This document shows positions 26,701 through 36,348 of a DNA stretch of 64,000 nucleotides, in pieces. The stretch's first letter is position 1. Each line of letters opens with the position of its first letter. The notes beneath the pieces are model-generated. The model saw only the letters and a list, made by a program, of their open reading frames with translations. It was not told the DNA's origin and did not search any database. Position numbers and translations under genes: made by a program. This DNA comes from Methanoculleus receptaculi. Its GTDB lineage: Archaea > Halobacteriota > Methanomicrobia > Methanomicrobiales > Methanoculleaceae. Location: contig NZ_CP137642.1 in the NCBI RefSeq assembly GCF_033472595.1, positions 620,001 to 684,000 of the forward strand, written 5' to 3'.

Positions 26701-27552
26701 CTATCGCTCTCCTATCTGTGCCTGGATGTGCCGCACCGTTTCAGGGTAATGTCCTGCAAGGTGGTTATCCTTGAGGTTCTCCCTCACAATCCACCGGATC
26801 TCCTGGTCATCCAGTGTTGAGACCTGCTGCAGGTACTCAAACCCGCTGGACGGGATGGCGGCAACAACACGGCTTAGCGTGCAGCCAAGCGTCTTTCGAA
26901 GCGCATGGAAATCTTCGGACTCCCTCTCACCTGCGGTGTAGACGCGGATCAGGATCTTTCGATGGAGCCGGAGCGCCGCCTCTGCGAGATCTGGCTCTCT
27001 GAGCACGTCCGCGTCCGCAACCCCGGCGGCAACGGCCCGCATGGCGGACCATGAACCCCCCTCCACCCAGCCATTCAGCTCGGAGACGGTCACGTCCCGG
27101 TGCCGGGCGAGGAGATCCTTGAGCCCGATCGCCGCTGCATCCCGGATCCGCCACCTCGGGTCGTCGGCGCTCTCTGCGAGTTTCCGGAGCGCCGCCTTCA
27201 CGCATCCTGGTGATACCGTGCCCATCGCCGCGATACCCCTGACTCCGCAGACCGAGAGGAACTCGTGCGGGTCGTCCGTCGGTGCATCTTCGGGTGATAT
27301 GCAGGCGAGTTCGACGCAGAGGTCCCTGAGTATCCGGCGGTCTTCGGGGTCGGCGGCAGCAAATTCCCGGACTGCCTTGGCAAACGCCTCCGTCAGATCC
27401 TGGTTTGTGCGTGGGCCCGCGAGGCTGCTCTCCGCCGCGAGGTACGCGGCGAGGTCTCCGGCGTCTCCGCTTGAGAGGAGATCCATGAGGCGCCTGGCAA
27501 CTTCGCGGGTATAAATGGAGTCAGGGGTCAATCGTGTGTAGAGAGGTGGCAA
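26701..27552 (-). CDS. HEAT-like repeat protein
   Basis: 283 residues, mainly helical. The middle (DDPRWRIRDAAAIGLKDLLA) and the end (QEIRWIVRENLKDNHL) look like the helical repeats of HEAT and AlkC/AlkD-like proteins; no alkylation-repair catalytic residues were identified. TTG 27552 gives the longest form; a start near the TTG at about 27531 or ATG 27486 is possible. It lies 21 bases behind the GTPase gene, so it may be a GTPase effector or regulator (inference). Confidence 0.7.
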   Translation of the reverse strand: MPPLYTRLTPDSIYTREVARRLMDLLSSGDAGDLAAYLAAESSLAGPRTNQDLTEAFAKAVREFAAADPEDRRILRDLCVELACISPEDAPTDDPHEFLSVCGVRGIAAMGTVSPGCVKAALRKLAESADDPRWRIRDAAAIGLKDLLARHRDVTVSELNGWVEGGSWSAMRAVAAGVADADVLREPDLAEAALRLHRKILIRVYTAGERESEDFHALRKTLGCTLSRVVAAIPSSGFEYLQQVSTLDDQEIRWIVRENLKDNHLAGHYPETVRHIQAQIGER

Positions 27553-27573
27553 CCCGCGGGCATAAAAAGATCG

Positions 27574-28059
27574 CTACCTCCGGGAGAGGGTTTCAACAAA
27601 GGTCTCAAGTGCCGCATGGACATCCTCGCTGTTTAAGGCAGAGATGGGGAAGACCATCTCCCCGTGGAGATCGCGGCAGATGGCGTCGGGCATCGCATCA
27701 GGACAGTCGCACTTGTTTGCCATAAACGCGAGCGGCACCTCAAGCGCTTTCAACCGGAGATAAAGATCTCTGGTCATGGCATCCACGCCCTTTGTTGCAT
27801 CCACCATGATGATAGCGCCGTCCATCCCACGCGAGAGGACCTGACGGACAAACTCGAACCGCTCCTGCCCGGGCGTCCCGAAGAGGTAGACAGCCCTCCC
27901 GTTGACTTTGAGTCTGCCGAAATCAAGCGCCACGGTGGTCGGGCCTTCGTCTGAGGAGGCCTCGATGTGACGGCTGCGGGGGTCGAGCGCCTGGATAAAA
28001 CTTGATTTGCCTGCATTGAATGATCCAAACACGACAATCTTGAGTCTGTCTTCTGCCAT
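27574..28059 (-). CDS. Small Ras/Arf-like GTPase (COG2229 type)
   Basis: 161 residues from ATG 28059 (MAEDRLKIVVFGSFNAGKSS). G motifs: G1 GSFNAGKSS, a Thr-rich switch I (GPTTVALDFG), G3-like FGTPGQERFEFV where the Asp of DxxG is replaced by Gly, G4 NKCD and G5-like ISAL. The GTPGQ form is characteristic of the prokaryotic MglA/COG2229 group of small GTPases. The frame is open about 60 codons further, but that part lacks a coherent sequence. Operon with the HEAT-like gene. Confidence 0.85.
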   Translation of the reverse strand: MAEDRLKIVVFGSFNAGKSSFIQALDPRSRHIEASSDEGPTTVALDFGRLKVNGRAVYLFGTPGQERFEFVRQVLSRGMDGAIIMVDATKGVDAMTRDLYLRLKALEVPLAFMANKCDCPDAMPDAICRDLHGEMVFPISALNSEDVHAALETFVETLSRR

Positions 28060-28289
28060 CAGGCTTCTATTGGCGAGAAGATGTTTTAGGATTTCGATAT
28101 GATGGCAAGATGAACGAGACAGCAATAGTTCCGGGCTGTCATGGGAATCATATTGGTACCTCTCTCGCGTCTCATGGAAAGATTGTTCCGCAGTCGACGG
28201 CGCAAGCGACACTGCCCCGAAAGGGCGCTGGTCACCGAACAAAACCATAGAGCGGCAACATCCAACCTACAGGTATGGGGCCAGATGAG

Positions 28290-28759
28290 ATGGATCCTGT
28301 AGTGCTGGAGATAATGGCAACCCTGGATAGCCTCTTCCTCGCCGAGAAGCAGGCAAGGCTCCAGGTTATCCGCACTCGAGGCACAAGGACTACCCACTCG
28401 CAGCGACATCCGAGATGGTCAGGGACATGGAGTCTGATGCTGCCATCGTAGAGGCGCTCAGCGGTTTCGGTTTTGAACAGCACACCCGGGATGACGATGC
28501 TGAACTATGGATCTCGGATGAACTTGGATCGATGGTCTTCCTCCTTCTTCACCGCACCGGATGGCCGCTCCTACACCTACAGGATAGTTCAGGTTCGAGG
28601 TGGTCGGCGAGGATGAAATATCTCTTTAAAAATGTGGATACTGGGAAAAACCCACGTATTGCTGTTTTGTGGGCTGCTATGCCAGATGCTATATACTGTA
28701 AGATACACTTCTGTGTAACAGGTAAAAGACAGGAGGGGCATATATGGAGCGCTCGGTAA
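28290..28759 (+). pseudogene. Hypothetical protein, probably frameshifted
   Basis: Frame 1 gives MDPVVLEIMATLDSLFLAEK and then ARLQVIR. Frame 2 carries RHKDYPLAATSEMVRDMESD, then GFGFEQHTRDDDAELWISDE and LLLHRTGWPLLHL. Removing the TC at about 28374-28375 joins them as VIR-T-RHKDYPLA. The first 35 residues and the later part look like one protein, perhaps DNA-binding; no family recognised. The end of the frame is overlapped by the promoter of the next gene and looks degenerate. Confidence 0.5.
28688..28697 (+). promoter_or_regulatory. TATA box of the HEAT-repeat gene
   Basis: GCTATATACTG lies about 50 bases before the ATG 28744 with an AGGAGGGG ribosome site between them. It sits inside the tail of the damaged upstream frame. 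Confidence 0.5.
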
Positions 28760-29274
28760 AACGTCTCATGGAGGACAGGGATAAACGTCGCGAGGAGAAC
28801 ATCGAGAAGTACATTGAGCAGCTCTCTGACGAGAGCACCCCCTACCGGCTGCGGGCGGTTGAGGCGCTCGGGACGTGCAGCGATCCGCGGGTGGTCGAAC
28901 CGCTGATTGCCGCCTTGCAGGATCCCGAGAACGAGGTTCGGTGGGTCGCGGCGCAGGCTCTCGGGAAAGTCCGCGACCCCCGGGCGGTCGAACCGCTTCT
29001 CTTTCTCCTGAGAGATGGGGATCGCTGGGCACGGCGCGGTGCTGCCTGGTCGCTTGGAGAGATCGGCGACCCCCGGGCAGTCGAACCAATCCTCCCGCTG
29101 CTTGCGGATGGAAAGAAGGATGTCAGGACTGCCGCCGCGGAGGCGCTCGGGAAACTCCGCGACTCGCGGGCGACTGCTGCCCTCTCCGCCGCCCTCGAGG
29201 ACGAGGTGGAGCCTGAAGTAAGGACGGCGATCCGCCGCGCCCTTCGTGAGATCAGAGGCGAAGCGGAGCCCTGA
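28744..29274 (+). CDS. HEAT-repeat protein (PBS lyase type)
   Basis: 176 residues. After a charged helical N-terminus there are about four and a half 31-residue repeats of the form xRxxAAxALGxxxDPRAVEPLxxxLxD, the third starting RRGAAWSLGEIGDPRAVEPI. Repeats of this kind are protein-binding scaffolds. The DNA of the repeats is also similar (CCCCGGGC.GTCGAACC occurs twice), suggesting recent internal duplication or gene conversion. A strong AGGAGG site precedes the ATG. Confidence 0.88.
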   Translation: MERSVKRLMEDRDKRREENIEKYIEQLSDESTPYRLRAVEALGTCSDPRVVEPLIAALQDPENEVRWVAAQALGKVRDPRAVEPLLFLLRDGDRWARRGAAWSLGEIGDPRAVEPILPLLADGKKDVRTAAAEALGKLRDSRATAALSAALEDEVEPEVRTAIRRALREIRGEAEP

Positions 29275-29651
29275 GCAGGTGGATTGATGGATGGGACGCT
29301 TTCGGCAGCGTCCGGCATGTCTGAAGCGCTGCTCCTCCGTTGTATGCAGTTCTCCATCGGCGCCCCCGCTCTGCCGCGGCCATTACGGACGCCCGAAACC
29401 GCTGGCAGGATAGTCTGTGCAGCAGCCATGGGAGAAACCTCTGCCGATCGGGCATCTGCAAAGTAATCGCCGGATCCACGGTTTTTGAGGATGGTCCCGG
29501 CGCGAAAAAGGATGAGGGCGTCGAGATGCCGGCTGTGGGGGATTACGGATCAACGGAGTTTTTCGGCTGGGCTGAGAGTCCGGGTTCGAACGCTTGAACT
29601 GTCACGCGCTTCCGGCCGTGGTCGTTTACGGAAAGATTTTTAGCAAGACCT
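29275..29651. other. Gene-free stretch of about 375 bp
   Basis: No supported gene. Short frames here lack ribosome sites. A TTTTTAGC string at about 29636 may be the promoter of the chagasin-like gene. Confidence 0.4.
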
Positions 29652-30106
29652 GTGCAACCGCATCACATCTACCAGCGAAAAAGACTCTACGGCGTCCTGA
29701 TCGCAGGACTGCTGCTCATCTGCCTCTTTGCGGCCGGATGCACGTCGCAGCCGACAGGGGAGGGGACACCGACTGCGGCACCCACACCGGGTGCGGCGAC
29801 ACGCCCGCAGCGGAGAACTACATCTCCAATGAGACGCAACCGGTGGGGAGCAGGATCACCATCACCCTTGATGAGAACCCGACGACCGGCTACAGGTGGA
29901 ACGTCACCTCATCTGCCGGCCTTCAGTACGTGAACGAGACCTTCATCGCACCTGAGACAGAGGTCGTGGGCGCCGGTGGTGTGCACCAGTGGCAGTATGT
30001 CGCAGCAGAGCCCGGTTCCGTCGAGTTTACCGCGATATACAGGCGCCCCTGGGAAGAAGCAACCGGAAACGAGACCACCTTCTCGATGGATTTCATCATC
30101 AGATAA
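29652..30106 (+). pseudogene. Chagasin-type protease inhibitor lipoprotein, frameshifted
   Basis: The N-terminus (GTG 29652) has a lipoprotein signal ending LLICLFAAGC and a Thr/Pro linker. The mature domain lies in the next frame: TQPVGSRITITLDENPTTGY (the NPTTGY loop of I42/chagasin inhibitors), GVHQWQYVAAEPGSVEFTAI and YRRPWE (the RPW motif). All three inhibitory loops are present. Removing GC from GCGGCG at about 29799-29804 joins linker and domain as PTPGADTPAAENY. Known family members inhibit papain-like cysteine proteases; here it would be outside the cell. Confidence 0.75.
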
Positions 30107-30142
30107 CTCTTCATTTTTTCCCACACCGGTCGGAGATCCCCC

Positions 30143-31600
30143 TCACCCCAGGAATCTCCGTCGGTTTGCAGCCTCCAGGATAAGCGGGGTCAACCCACCG
30201 GTCTCGTTCTCGCGCAGCGCCCGCGAGATGGCGGTGGTGAGGCGGGCATGCTCCTCGTCCGGGACGACGTCCACCAGATCAGTCACCGTGGCTGCAAGGT
30301 CCGGTGGAACAAAACCGGTCTCTGTGTTGAGGAACCGGCAGGCGGCTCTAAGATCCTCATCAAAGTTGATATAGACTTTCCGTATAAACTCGATATCCGC
30401 ATCATCCAGCACATTCAGGCCCAGTATCTCTGGAGGAAGGCCGATCGAGTAGAAAGCGGCGGTGAACTTGATTGCCCGTGGCAGGGTGATCCCGCCTGTG
30501 TTTCGCGCATACCCGAAGAGACCGATATGGAGTTTCCGTTTCCGTCTCTCCGGAACATATCGGGCAACCCGATTTATCAGAGGGGCAAACGGTCCAAGCC
30601 AGCGCTCATATGCCCGCGTATACCTCCAGATGATATCAAGTGCCGCATCTTCTTCGATCTTCGTGGGTTTTGTGGGCTGGCGTTCTTCCAGCACCCGGAT
30701 AGCGTTCTGGACATCTTCAAGCTGGTAGTCATACTTGAACGCCGACTGAACGGTAAACGTCCGGACGCTGGGATACTCGGCAGCGACCCGATCGACCGTC
30801 AGCGGCGTGAGCCCTCCTCTAAAAGGTGCCGAACCGACACCTATGATCGGATGAATTCCTGCTCCGGCCTCTTCTGAGGCCTCCTGGAGATTCTGGAGAG
30901 CGATCTTGTTGAGGAGGACGGCGCTGATGAGCCCATAGTTCATTGCCGGGTCTGACCGGGCAAGGAAGACACGCTGGTCAGCGATATCCTTGTCCTGGAG
31001 GTAGCGCCTGACCACGTTGTGGGCATCAAGCATACTGGCCATATCCTCAAAGAGTGGTATGACGTTGATTCGATCCGGTCGGAATCTTCCGATCCAGTCA
31101 GCGATGGTTGGCCCACCCTCCCGGAGGCGTCTCTCCTGTTTTCCGACGACGACGTCTCTATAGTATCGGTAGATGTTGTCGATGGCAAGATGAGAGGTGG
31201 TCATCGGCAGGATAACCTCAAATATCGGGGAGCATTCTTCCCCGTAAAAGAGGCATGCCGTATCAAATGACCGCGGGATGCTCTCGAGTGTTTCAAGCAG
31301 GATCTTTGCCTCGGCGCTCTCGACCTCCGGATTTGGAACGCGCATTGTGAGGAAGACATCCCGTCCAAGCCGTTTCTCCCGGAAGAAAGTCTCGTAGCGG
31401 CTCAGGAGTTTCCTGACCACAAAGTTGTCAACCTCTTTTCCCTCGCAGTCCCACATCTGTTCGCTGCAGCCGAGGTGGGAGTAGGCGTAGTACGCCTCCT
31501 GCACCTCATCGTCCCCGCCAAGTTCGGGACTCTCGGCAAAAAAAGGCAGGTTAACGTTGTCAGGGTGCTGTGTGCTCATGCACTGCGGGATCCGTAACAT
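30143..31600 (-). CDS. ppcA: Phosphoenolpyruvate carboxylase, archaeal type
   Basis: 485 residues from ATG 31600 (MLRIPQCMSTQHPDNVNLPF), with GGAG upstream. PpcA makes oxaloacetate from PEP and bicarbonate, feeding the incomplete TCA pathway of methanogens. Typical features: STQHPDN, EVQEAYYAYSHLGCSEQMWD, VILPMTTSHLAI, GVGSAPFRGGL (catalytic glycine-rich loop) and TVQSAFKYDY. Only about half the length of bacterial PEPC, as expected for the archaeal family. The last four residues are RRFLG. Confidence 0.95.
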   Translation of the reverse strand: MLRIPQCMSTQHPDNVNLPFFAESPELGGDDEVQEAYYAYSHLGCSEQMWDCEGKEVDNFVVRKLLSRYETFFREKRLGRDVFLTMRVPNPEVESAEAKILLETLESIPRSFDTACLFYGEECSPIFEVILPMTTSHLAIDNIYRYYRDVVVGKQERRLREGGPTIADWIGRFRPDRINVIPLFEDMASMLDAHNVVRRYLQDKDIADQRVFLARSDPAMNYGLISAVLLNKIALQNLQEASEEAGAGIHPIIGVGSAPFRGGLTPLTVDRVAAEYPSVRTFTVQSAFKYDYQLEDVQNAIRVLEERQPTKPTKIEEDAALDIIWRYTRAYERWLGPFAPLINRVARYVPERRKRKLHIGLFGYARNTGGITLPRAIKFTAAFYSIGLPPEILGLNVLDDADIEFIRKVYINFDEDLRAACRFLNTETGFVPPDLAATVTDLVDVVPDEEHARLTTAISRALRENETGGLTPLILEAANRRRFLG

Positions 31601-31670
31601 CTTCTTGCTCCACGTGGCGGGTCGTGTTCTCGTGTCGACCATATCATTCTGTAACGGTTGACAGAAAAAC

Positions 31671-31698
31671 CCGCCGCCTGCTATTTATCCTGCGGCGG
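31671..31698 (-). promoter_or_regulatory. ppcA promoter with inverted repeat around the TATA box
   Basis: On the minus strand a GATAAATAG box lies about 80 bases upstream of the ppcA ATG. Seven-base arms (CCGCCGC at 31671-31677 and GCGGCGG at 31692-31698) flank it symmetrically. The rest of the 31601-31917 gap holds no gene that I can support. Confidence 0.45.
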
Positions 31699-31917
31699 TG
31701 AAGATAGCGGAGCGAAAAGATCGCGGCCTTTATGGCGCGGTAGTTCGTAGCAGTGTGCCGTAACCCTTTACCTCATGGTCTCTTACCCCATTCTGTGGCC
31801 TGCCCGCCGCGAGTTAAAGATGGTAAGAGAGTTTTTCTGGCACAGAACCGCTGGAATTATCAGCCGCATCCGCTCACTGTGGATGGGAAAAAGAAAATAT
31901 GAGGGTATCGGGATTGA

Positions 31918-34110
31918 TTACGACAGGTAGTCTTCCGGCCGCGGGATCTGCTCCTTCAGGCCCTTGCGGCGGCGGATGCTCCTGACCACTTCTTCCACCA
32001 GGCCTGCCGGAACCAGTTCGAACCCGGCGAACTCGGTGCTCCACATCGCACGCCCTTCTGTTGCCGACCTGATATCCCCGGCAAACCCGAAGAGTTCGGC
32101 GACCGGTGCCTTGCCGATGACCGTCACAGTGTCGCCTTCGCTCTGCATATCAAAGATCTGGCCGCGACGGCCCTGGATCTGCGAGGTTGCCGCACCCATC
32201 AGATCGGCCGGGACGGTGATCTGGATCTTCTGGATAGGTTCGAGGAGCGAGTCGCCGGCCATCAGCATGCCTGCCTTGACAGCGCTCCTGACCGCCGGGA
32301 TGACCTGGGCGGGGCCGCGGTGGATGGCGTCTTCGTGGAGTTTCACATCTACCAGCCTGACCTTCAGGTTCTGGACCTGCTCATCAGCGAGCGGGCCACC
32401 GCGGAGCGCTTCGCGCCATCCTTCCAGGATCAACTCCATGGTCTCGTTGAGGTACTGGATACCCTTTGTCATGTCGATGAACATGTTGGTGCCCTCGATC
32501 GCCCTGACGTTCTTGGCCTCCTCTTTATCCATCCCTGCGGCGACCAGGATGTCACGTCGCTCAAGCGCCTGCTGGTTTATCGAGACCTCGCCATCATGGA
32601 TCAACTTCACGATCGCCGGGTCCATCGGTTCGAGCTCGATGTAGAACCGGTTGTGGCGGTTAGGCGACTTCCCCTCAACCGGGCCAGCCCGACCCGTGAT
32701 CGTCTCGCGGTATACAACGATCGGCGGAGATGTGATGATATCGACGCCCTTGTCGCGCCTGATACGCCCGGTGATGATCTCCAGGTGAAGCTCCCCCATG
32801 CCGCTTATCAGGTGCTCCCCGGTCTCTTCGTTGATCGAGACCTGTACAGTCGGATCTTCCTTGGCCACCTGGCGGAGAACCTCAACCAGTTTCGGGAGGT
32901 CCTTCATGTTCTTTGCCTCGACAGCGACGGTCATGACAGGTTCGGAGTAGTGTTTAAGCGACTCGAACGGGGTCATATCAAGGAGTGTCGTGACGGTCGA
33001 ACCGACGATGGCATCTTTTAAGCCCGTCACGGCGGCGATATTGCCTGCCGGGAGCGCTTCCACCTCGATCCGCTCGGCACCCATGAAGATGCCGACCTGG
33101 GCGAGACGGTTTACCCGTTTCGCCGTCCCCATGATGTAGCACTCGGTGCCCCTGCGGAGCGTTCCTGCGAAGAGGCGACCGGTGGCAACCTCGCCCGCGT
33201 GTGGGTCAAACGAGATATCTGTGACCATAAGGCATACTGGACCGTTCGGGTCGCAGTTGATCATCGCCTTCCCTTCGGGGGTGCTATAATCGCCGTGCCA
33301 GATGATGGGTATACGCCGGTGCTGGGCCTCGATGGGGTTTGGGAGATGCTTGACCACCATGTCGAGAAGGACGGCGTGCAGGGGGCTGTTCTTCCCCAGC
33401 CACTTCATGTCGCCGGAGTTGCACTTCTCATAGACCTCTTTGAATGAGACCCCGCTCTTTTTCATGAACGGGATGGAGACGGCCCATTTATAGAGGGCGG
33501 ACCCGAAGGCTACGGTGCCTTTTGCGGCATCCAGTTTCCAGCCTTCGTTGTACATCTTCTCGTTCATACCCTTGATCAGCTTGTTGACCTTGTCGATCAC
33601 CCTTGCAAGGCGGATCTGCATCTCCTGCTCGTCCACCTTCAGCTCGTTGATCAGCCGGTCGACCTTGTTGATAAAGAGAACCGGGCGGACACCCTCTTTC
33701 AGCGCCTGACGAAGCACAGTCTCCGTCTGGGGCATGGTGCCCTCTACCGCGTCCACGACGACTACAGCACCATCCACCGCACGCATGGCGCGAGTCACGT
33801 CACCGCCAAAGTCCACGTGGCCCGGGGTATCGATCATGTTGATCAGGTACTCCTTTCCGTCGTATTCGTGGACCATCGAGACGTTGCTTGCGTCGATGGT
33901 TATGCCGCGCGCCTGTTCTTCCTCATCTGAGTCCATAAAGAGTTGCCGGCCGGCAAGCTCCTCGCTGATCATGCCCGCGCCGGCAAGCAGGTTGTCTGAG
34001 AGGGTTGTCTTTCCGTGATCAATGTGGGCGACGATGCCGATGTTCCGGATCTGCTCCGGTTTGTCCATCAGTTCCGTCACCCGCTCTACCATCTTCTTTC
34101 GTCGGGTCAT
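31918..34110 (-). CDS. Elongation factor 2 (aEF-2)
   Basis: 730 residues. GTPase that drives ribosomal translocation. Visible: G1 [16 protein letters not shown]3 DTPGHVDF, G4 NKVDR, domain [13 protein letters not shown], and in domain IV the loop with [13 protein letters not shown] carrying the His that becomes diphthamide. The start [15 protein letters not shown] matches the archaeal family. Downstream of rps7 in the str-type operon. Confidence 0.97.
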   Translation of the reverse strand: MTRRKKMVERVTELMDKPEQIRNIGIVAHIDHGKTTLSDNLLAGAGMISEELAGRQLFMDSDEEEQARGITIDASNVSMVHEYDGKEYLINMIDTPGHVDFGGDVTRAMRAVDGAVVVVDAVEGTMPQTETVLRQALKEGVRPVLFINKVDRLINELKVDEQEMQIRLARVIDKVNKLIKGMNEKMYNEGWKLDAAKGTVAFGSALYKWAVSIPFMKKSGVSFKEVYEKCNSGDMKWLGKNSPLHAVLLDMVVKHLPNPIEAQHRRIPIIWHGDYSTPEGKAMINCDPNGPVCLMVTDISFDPHAGEVATGRLFAGTLRRGTECYIMGTAKRVNRLAQVGIFMGAERIEVEALPAGNIAAVTGLKDAIVGSTVTTLLDMTPFESLKHYSEPVMTVAVEAKNMKDLPKLVEVLRQVAKEDPTVQVSINEETGEHLISGMGELHLEIITGRIRRDKGVDIITSPPIVVYRETITGRAGPVEGKSPNRHNRFYIELEPMDPAIVKLIHDGEVSINQQALERRDILVAAGMDKEEAKNVRAIEGTNMFIDMTKGIQYLNETMELILEGWREALRGGPLADEQVQNLKVRLVDVKLHEDAIHRGPAQVIPAVRSAVKAGMLMAGDSLLEPIQKIQITVPADLMGAATSQIQGRRGQIFDMQSEGDTVTVIGKAPVAELFGFAGDIRSATEGRAMWSTEFAGFELVPAGLVEEVVRSIRRRKGLKEQIPRPEDYLS

Positions 34111-34139
34111 GAAAAAACACCAAAAATAATGGAGGGTCT

Positions 34140-34730
34140 TTAGCGGGCTGCCTTTGCAATACGTTCGCGCTCTTCTTTCTTCGAGACGGCGTACGAACGG
34201 GTGTCGCCGTTCGCGGCCGCGATAAGTTCCTCGGCAAGCGCCTCGCTCACACTCTTCTTCTTCTTGTGGCTTGCCTGGTATACGCCATCTGTTATGAACC
34301 GCAACGCGGTATCGACGCGGCGCTGGGGTGCGGTGTCGACCGATTTCGGGACGTTGATGCCACCGTACTTCAGCCTGACCGTCTCCTCACGGGGGCCGGT
34401 ATTCGCGACAGCGTCAACCAGGACCTGTACCGGGTTCTTTCTTGTCTTCTGGTAGACGATCTCGAAGGCATCACGGACGATGCGGATGGCAAGCTCCTTC
34501 TTGCCGGTGTTGTGTTCGGTCTGCATCAGCTTGTTGATCAGGCGCTCCACGATCAGCATGTTGCTCTTGTTGAACTGCTGGCCGGCGAGCTTGCCGCATG
34601 TATGCGGCACGATCATTGTGTGCAGGTTCACGTAGCGGGCAAGGCTTGGATCCCGGATCTCAACCTCGCTCATGTCCCAGCGGTTGAATAATAACTGCTG
34701 GGCGTTTGCTTCCGTCTCTGCTTCAGTCAT
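34140..34730 (-). CDS. 30S ribosomal protein S7
   Basis: 196 residues. S7 nucleates the head of the small subunit and contacts the exit-site tRNA. Family signatures: [14 protein letters not shown]-like segment, [40 protein letters not shown] and [15 protein letters not shown]. The archaeal N-terminal extension is present. It is six bases downstream of rps12 and upstream of aEF-2. Confidence 0.97.
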   Translation of the reverse strand: MTEAETEANAQQLLFNRWDMSEVEIRDPSLARYVNLHTMIVPHTCGKLAGQQFNKSNMLIVERLINKLMQTEHNTGKKELAIRIVRDAFEIVYQKTRKNPVQVLVDAVANTGPREETVRLKYGGINVPKSVDTAPQRRVDTALRFITDGVYQASHKKKKSVSEALAEELIAAANGDTRSYAVSKKEERERIAKAAR

Positions 34731-34736
34731 TGTCGC

Positions 34737-35165
34737 TTACCTCCGCGGCTTCTCCTTGCGCCCGATGACCATCTCACGCAGGCTGACGTTGTTAACCTTG
34801 GTCACAACGTAGCGGACACCGGGGATATCACCCATCGACCTCCCCAGTCTGCCGCCGATGCCTTCGATCTCGACCTCATCATGCTCGTCGATATAGTTGA
34901 TGGCGCCATCACCGACGGCAAACGCAGTCACCTGACGACCGTTCTTGATCAACTGCACGCGGACGCACTTCCGGATGGCCGAGTTCGGCTGCTTCGCCTC
35001 GACACCCACCTTTTCGAGAACGATCCCGCGGGCCTGCGGCGCTCCCTCCAGGGGGTCGGACTTCACATCAAGTCCGAGCTGGCGCCGCGCGTAGACAGGG
35101 TCATGCCACCGCTTCTTCTTTGAATCGCGCTTCAGTTTTCGGGCTGCAAATTTACCGTTTCCCAT
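34737..35165 (-). CDS. 30S ribosomal protein S12
   Basis: 142 residues. S12 forms part of the decoding centre. Seen are the archaeal/eukaryotic S23-type start ([17 protein letters not shown]), the [20 protein letters not shown] block and the C-terminal [20 protein letters not shown]. It is the first gene of the rps12-rps7-aEF2 unit. Confidence 0.97.
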   Translation of the reverse strand: MGNGKFAARKLKRDSKKKRWHDPVYARRQLGLDVKSDPLEGAPQARGIVLEKVGVEAKQPNSAIRKCVRVQLIKNGRQVTAFAVGDGAINYIDEHDEVEIEGIGGRLGRSMGDIPGVRYVVTKVNNVSLREMVIGRKEKPRR

Positions 35166-35240
35166 CGAATACCCTCGTACCTGTTAAATTTGTAGATAGG
35201 AGCAACTCCTGCTGTGCTATAAAACAACGCGCGTTACGGA

Positions 35241-35250
35241 TTTATATATT
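35241..35250 (-). promoter_or_regulatory. Promoter of the rps12-rps7-aEF2 operon
   Basis: On the minus strand AATATATAAA is followed about 75 bases later by the rps12 ATG, giving a leader of roughly 50 bases. The region to 35339 is shared with the divergent queD promoter. Confidence 0.6.
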
Positions 35251-35303
35251 GTGGAAACCCTCCTCTGCGCCGGTTGTTTGTCCAGTTAATTTGATCACGA
35301 CCT

Positions 35304-35318
35304 GATATAATATTATAT
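35304..35318 (+). promoter_or_regulatory. queDEC promoter (leaderless type)
   Basis: GATATAATATTATAT lies 22-35 bases upstream of the queD ATG, so transcription would begin at or next to the start codon. No ribosome site is present, in line with a leaderless mRNA. Confidence 0.55.
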
Positions 35319-35339
35319 CCCGGCGGGCAACCTTCATTG

Positions 35340-35753
35340 ATGAGAGCCCGGATATATAAAGAGGTCTTTTTCGAGGCGACCCACCGCCTGATCCACTACC
35401 GGGGAAAGTGTTTTCGATTGCATGGTCACCAGTGGCGGGTTGAGGTATGGATCGAAGGTACGGCCGATGAGCGCACGGGAATAGTCCTTGACTACAACTG
35501 CATCAAAGAGGTCGTGGGAAGGTTCGATCACCAGGTGATCCTGAACGAGGACGATCCCATGGCGGCGTGCATCGAGACGTTTCATCCGGTCATCACCACC
35601 CGCGGCGACCCGACAAGCGAGACCCTTGCCGATCTGATCGCGGATATGATCGATGCCGAGGCTGCACGGCAGGAAAGCGACGCCCGTGTTGCAAAGATCC
35701 GGGTCTGGGAGTCCACATCCTGTTACGCAGAGCGCACCTATGATCGTCAGTGA
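35340..35753 (+). CDS. queD: 6-carboxy-tetrahydropterin synthase (QueD)
   Basis: 137 residues. QueD converts dihydroneopterin triphosphate to 6-carboxytetrahydropterin for preQ0, the precursor of archaeosine in tRNA. Zinc ligands: EATHRLIHYRGKCFRLHGHQW (His, His-x-His) with the catalytic Cys in GKC. A second catalytic His/Asp set lies in FDHQVILNEDDP, and the substrate Glu in VWESTSCYAE. ATG 35340 is preferred to the TTG just before it. First gene of queD-queE-queC. Confidence 0.93.
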   Translation: MRARIYKEVFFEATHRLIHYRGKCFRLHGHQWRVEVWIEGTADERTGIVLDYNCIKEVVGRFDHQVILNEDDPMAACIETFHPVITTRGDPTSETLADLIADMIDAEAARQESDARVAKIRVWESTSCYAERTYDRQ

Positions 35754-36348
35754 GATCTTCCGGAGCCTTCAGGGGGAGGGAAAGAACCAGGGGCGGCCCT
35801 GCACCTTTGTCAGGCTGGCAGGCTGCAACCTCCGGTGCGCCTGGTGCGACACCCCCTACGCCTGGAACGAGGGGGAGGAGATGAGCGTTGGGGAGGTTCT
35901 CGACCGGGTCTGGCTGCTCCGCGGCGCATACATCTGTATCACCGGCGGGGAACCGCTCCTGCAGCGGGAAGATCTCCTGGAACTTCTGAAAAAGTTCAAA
36001 CTTCATGGTTATTCAGTCGAGATCGAGACGAACGGCAGTCTGGATTTCCGGGAGATGCAGCCTTACGCCTCCATATGCATGGACGTTAAATGCCCATCAT
36101 CTGGCGAGAGAAGCGATCTATCACTTCTTTCGGCGATAACCGCGCACGACAGCGTCAAGTTCGTGGTGGCTGATATGGACGACCTCCTCTACGCGAGGGC
36201 TGTTATGGGCCGCTACCGGATCGGGGGCGAGGTTTTCGTCTCGCCGGTGAAGGGGTCTGATTGCCGCGCCATTGCAGACTATATAGTGAGTGAGAATCTT
36301 CCTGTGAGGTTTCAGGTGCAACTTCACAAAGTCCTGGGGATGAGATAG
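35740..36348 (+). CDS. queE: 7-carboxy-7-deazaguanine synthase (QueE)
   Basis: 202 residues from ATG 35740, overlapping queD by 14 bases. Radical SAM enzyme that contracts the pterin ring to CDG. Features: SEIFRSLQGEGKNQGRPCTF, the cluster motif CNLRCAWCDTPYAW (CxxxCxxC variant CNLRCAWC), ITGGEPLLQ for SAM binding and VEIETNGS. The usual queE core length. Confidence 0.94.
   Translation: MIVSEIFRSLQGEGKNQGRPCTFVRLAGCNLRCAWCDTPYAWNEGEEMSVGEVLDRVWLLRGAYICITGGEPLLQREDLLELLKKFKLHGYSVEIETNGSLDFREMQPYASICMDVKCPSSGERSDLSLLSAITAHDSVKFVVADMDDLLYARAVMGRYRIGGEVFVSPVKGSDCRAIADYIVSENLPVRFQVQLHKVLGMR

Noticed and set aside
29560-29610. Possible tRNA because of GGTTCGAA
   Set aside because: No matching acceptor, D or anticodon stems could be paired around it.
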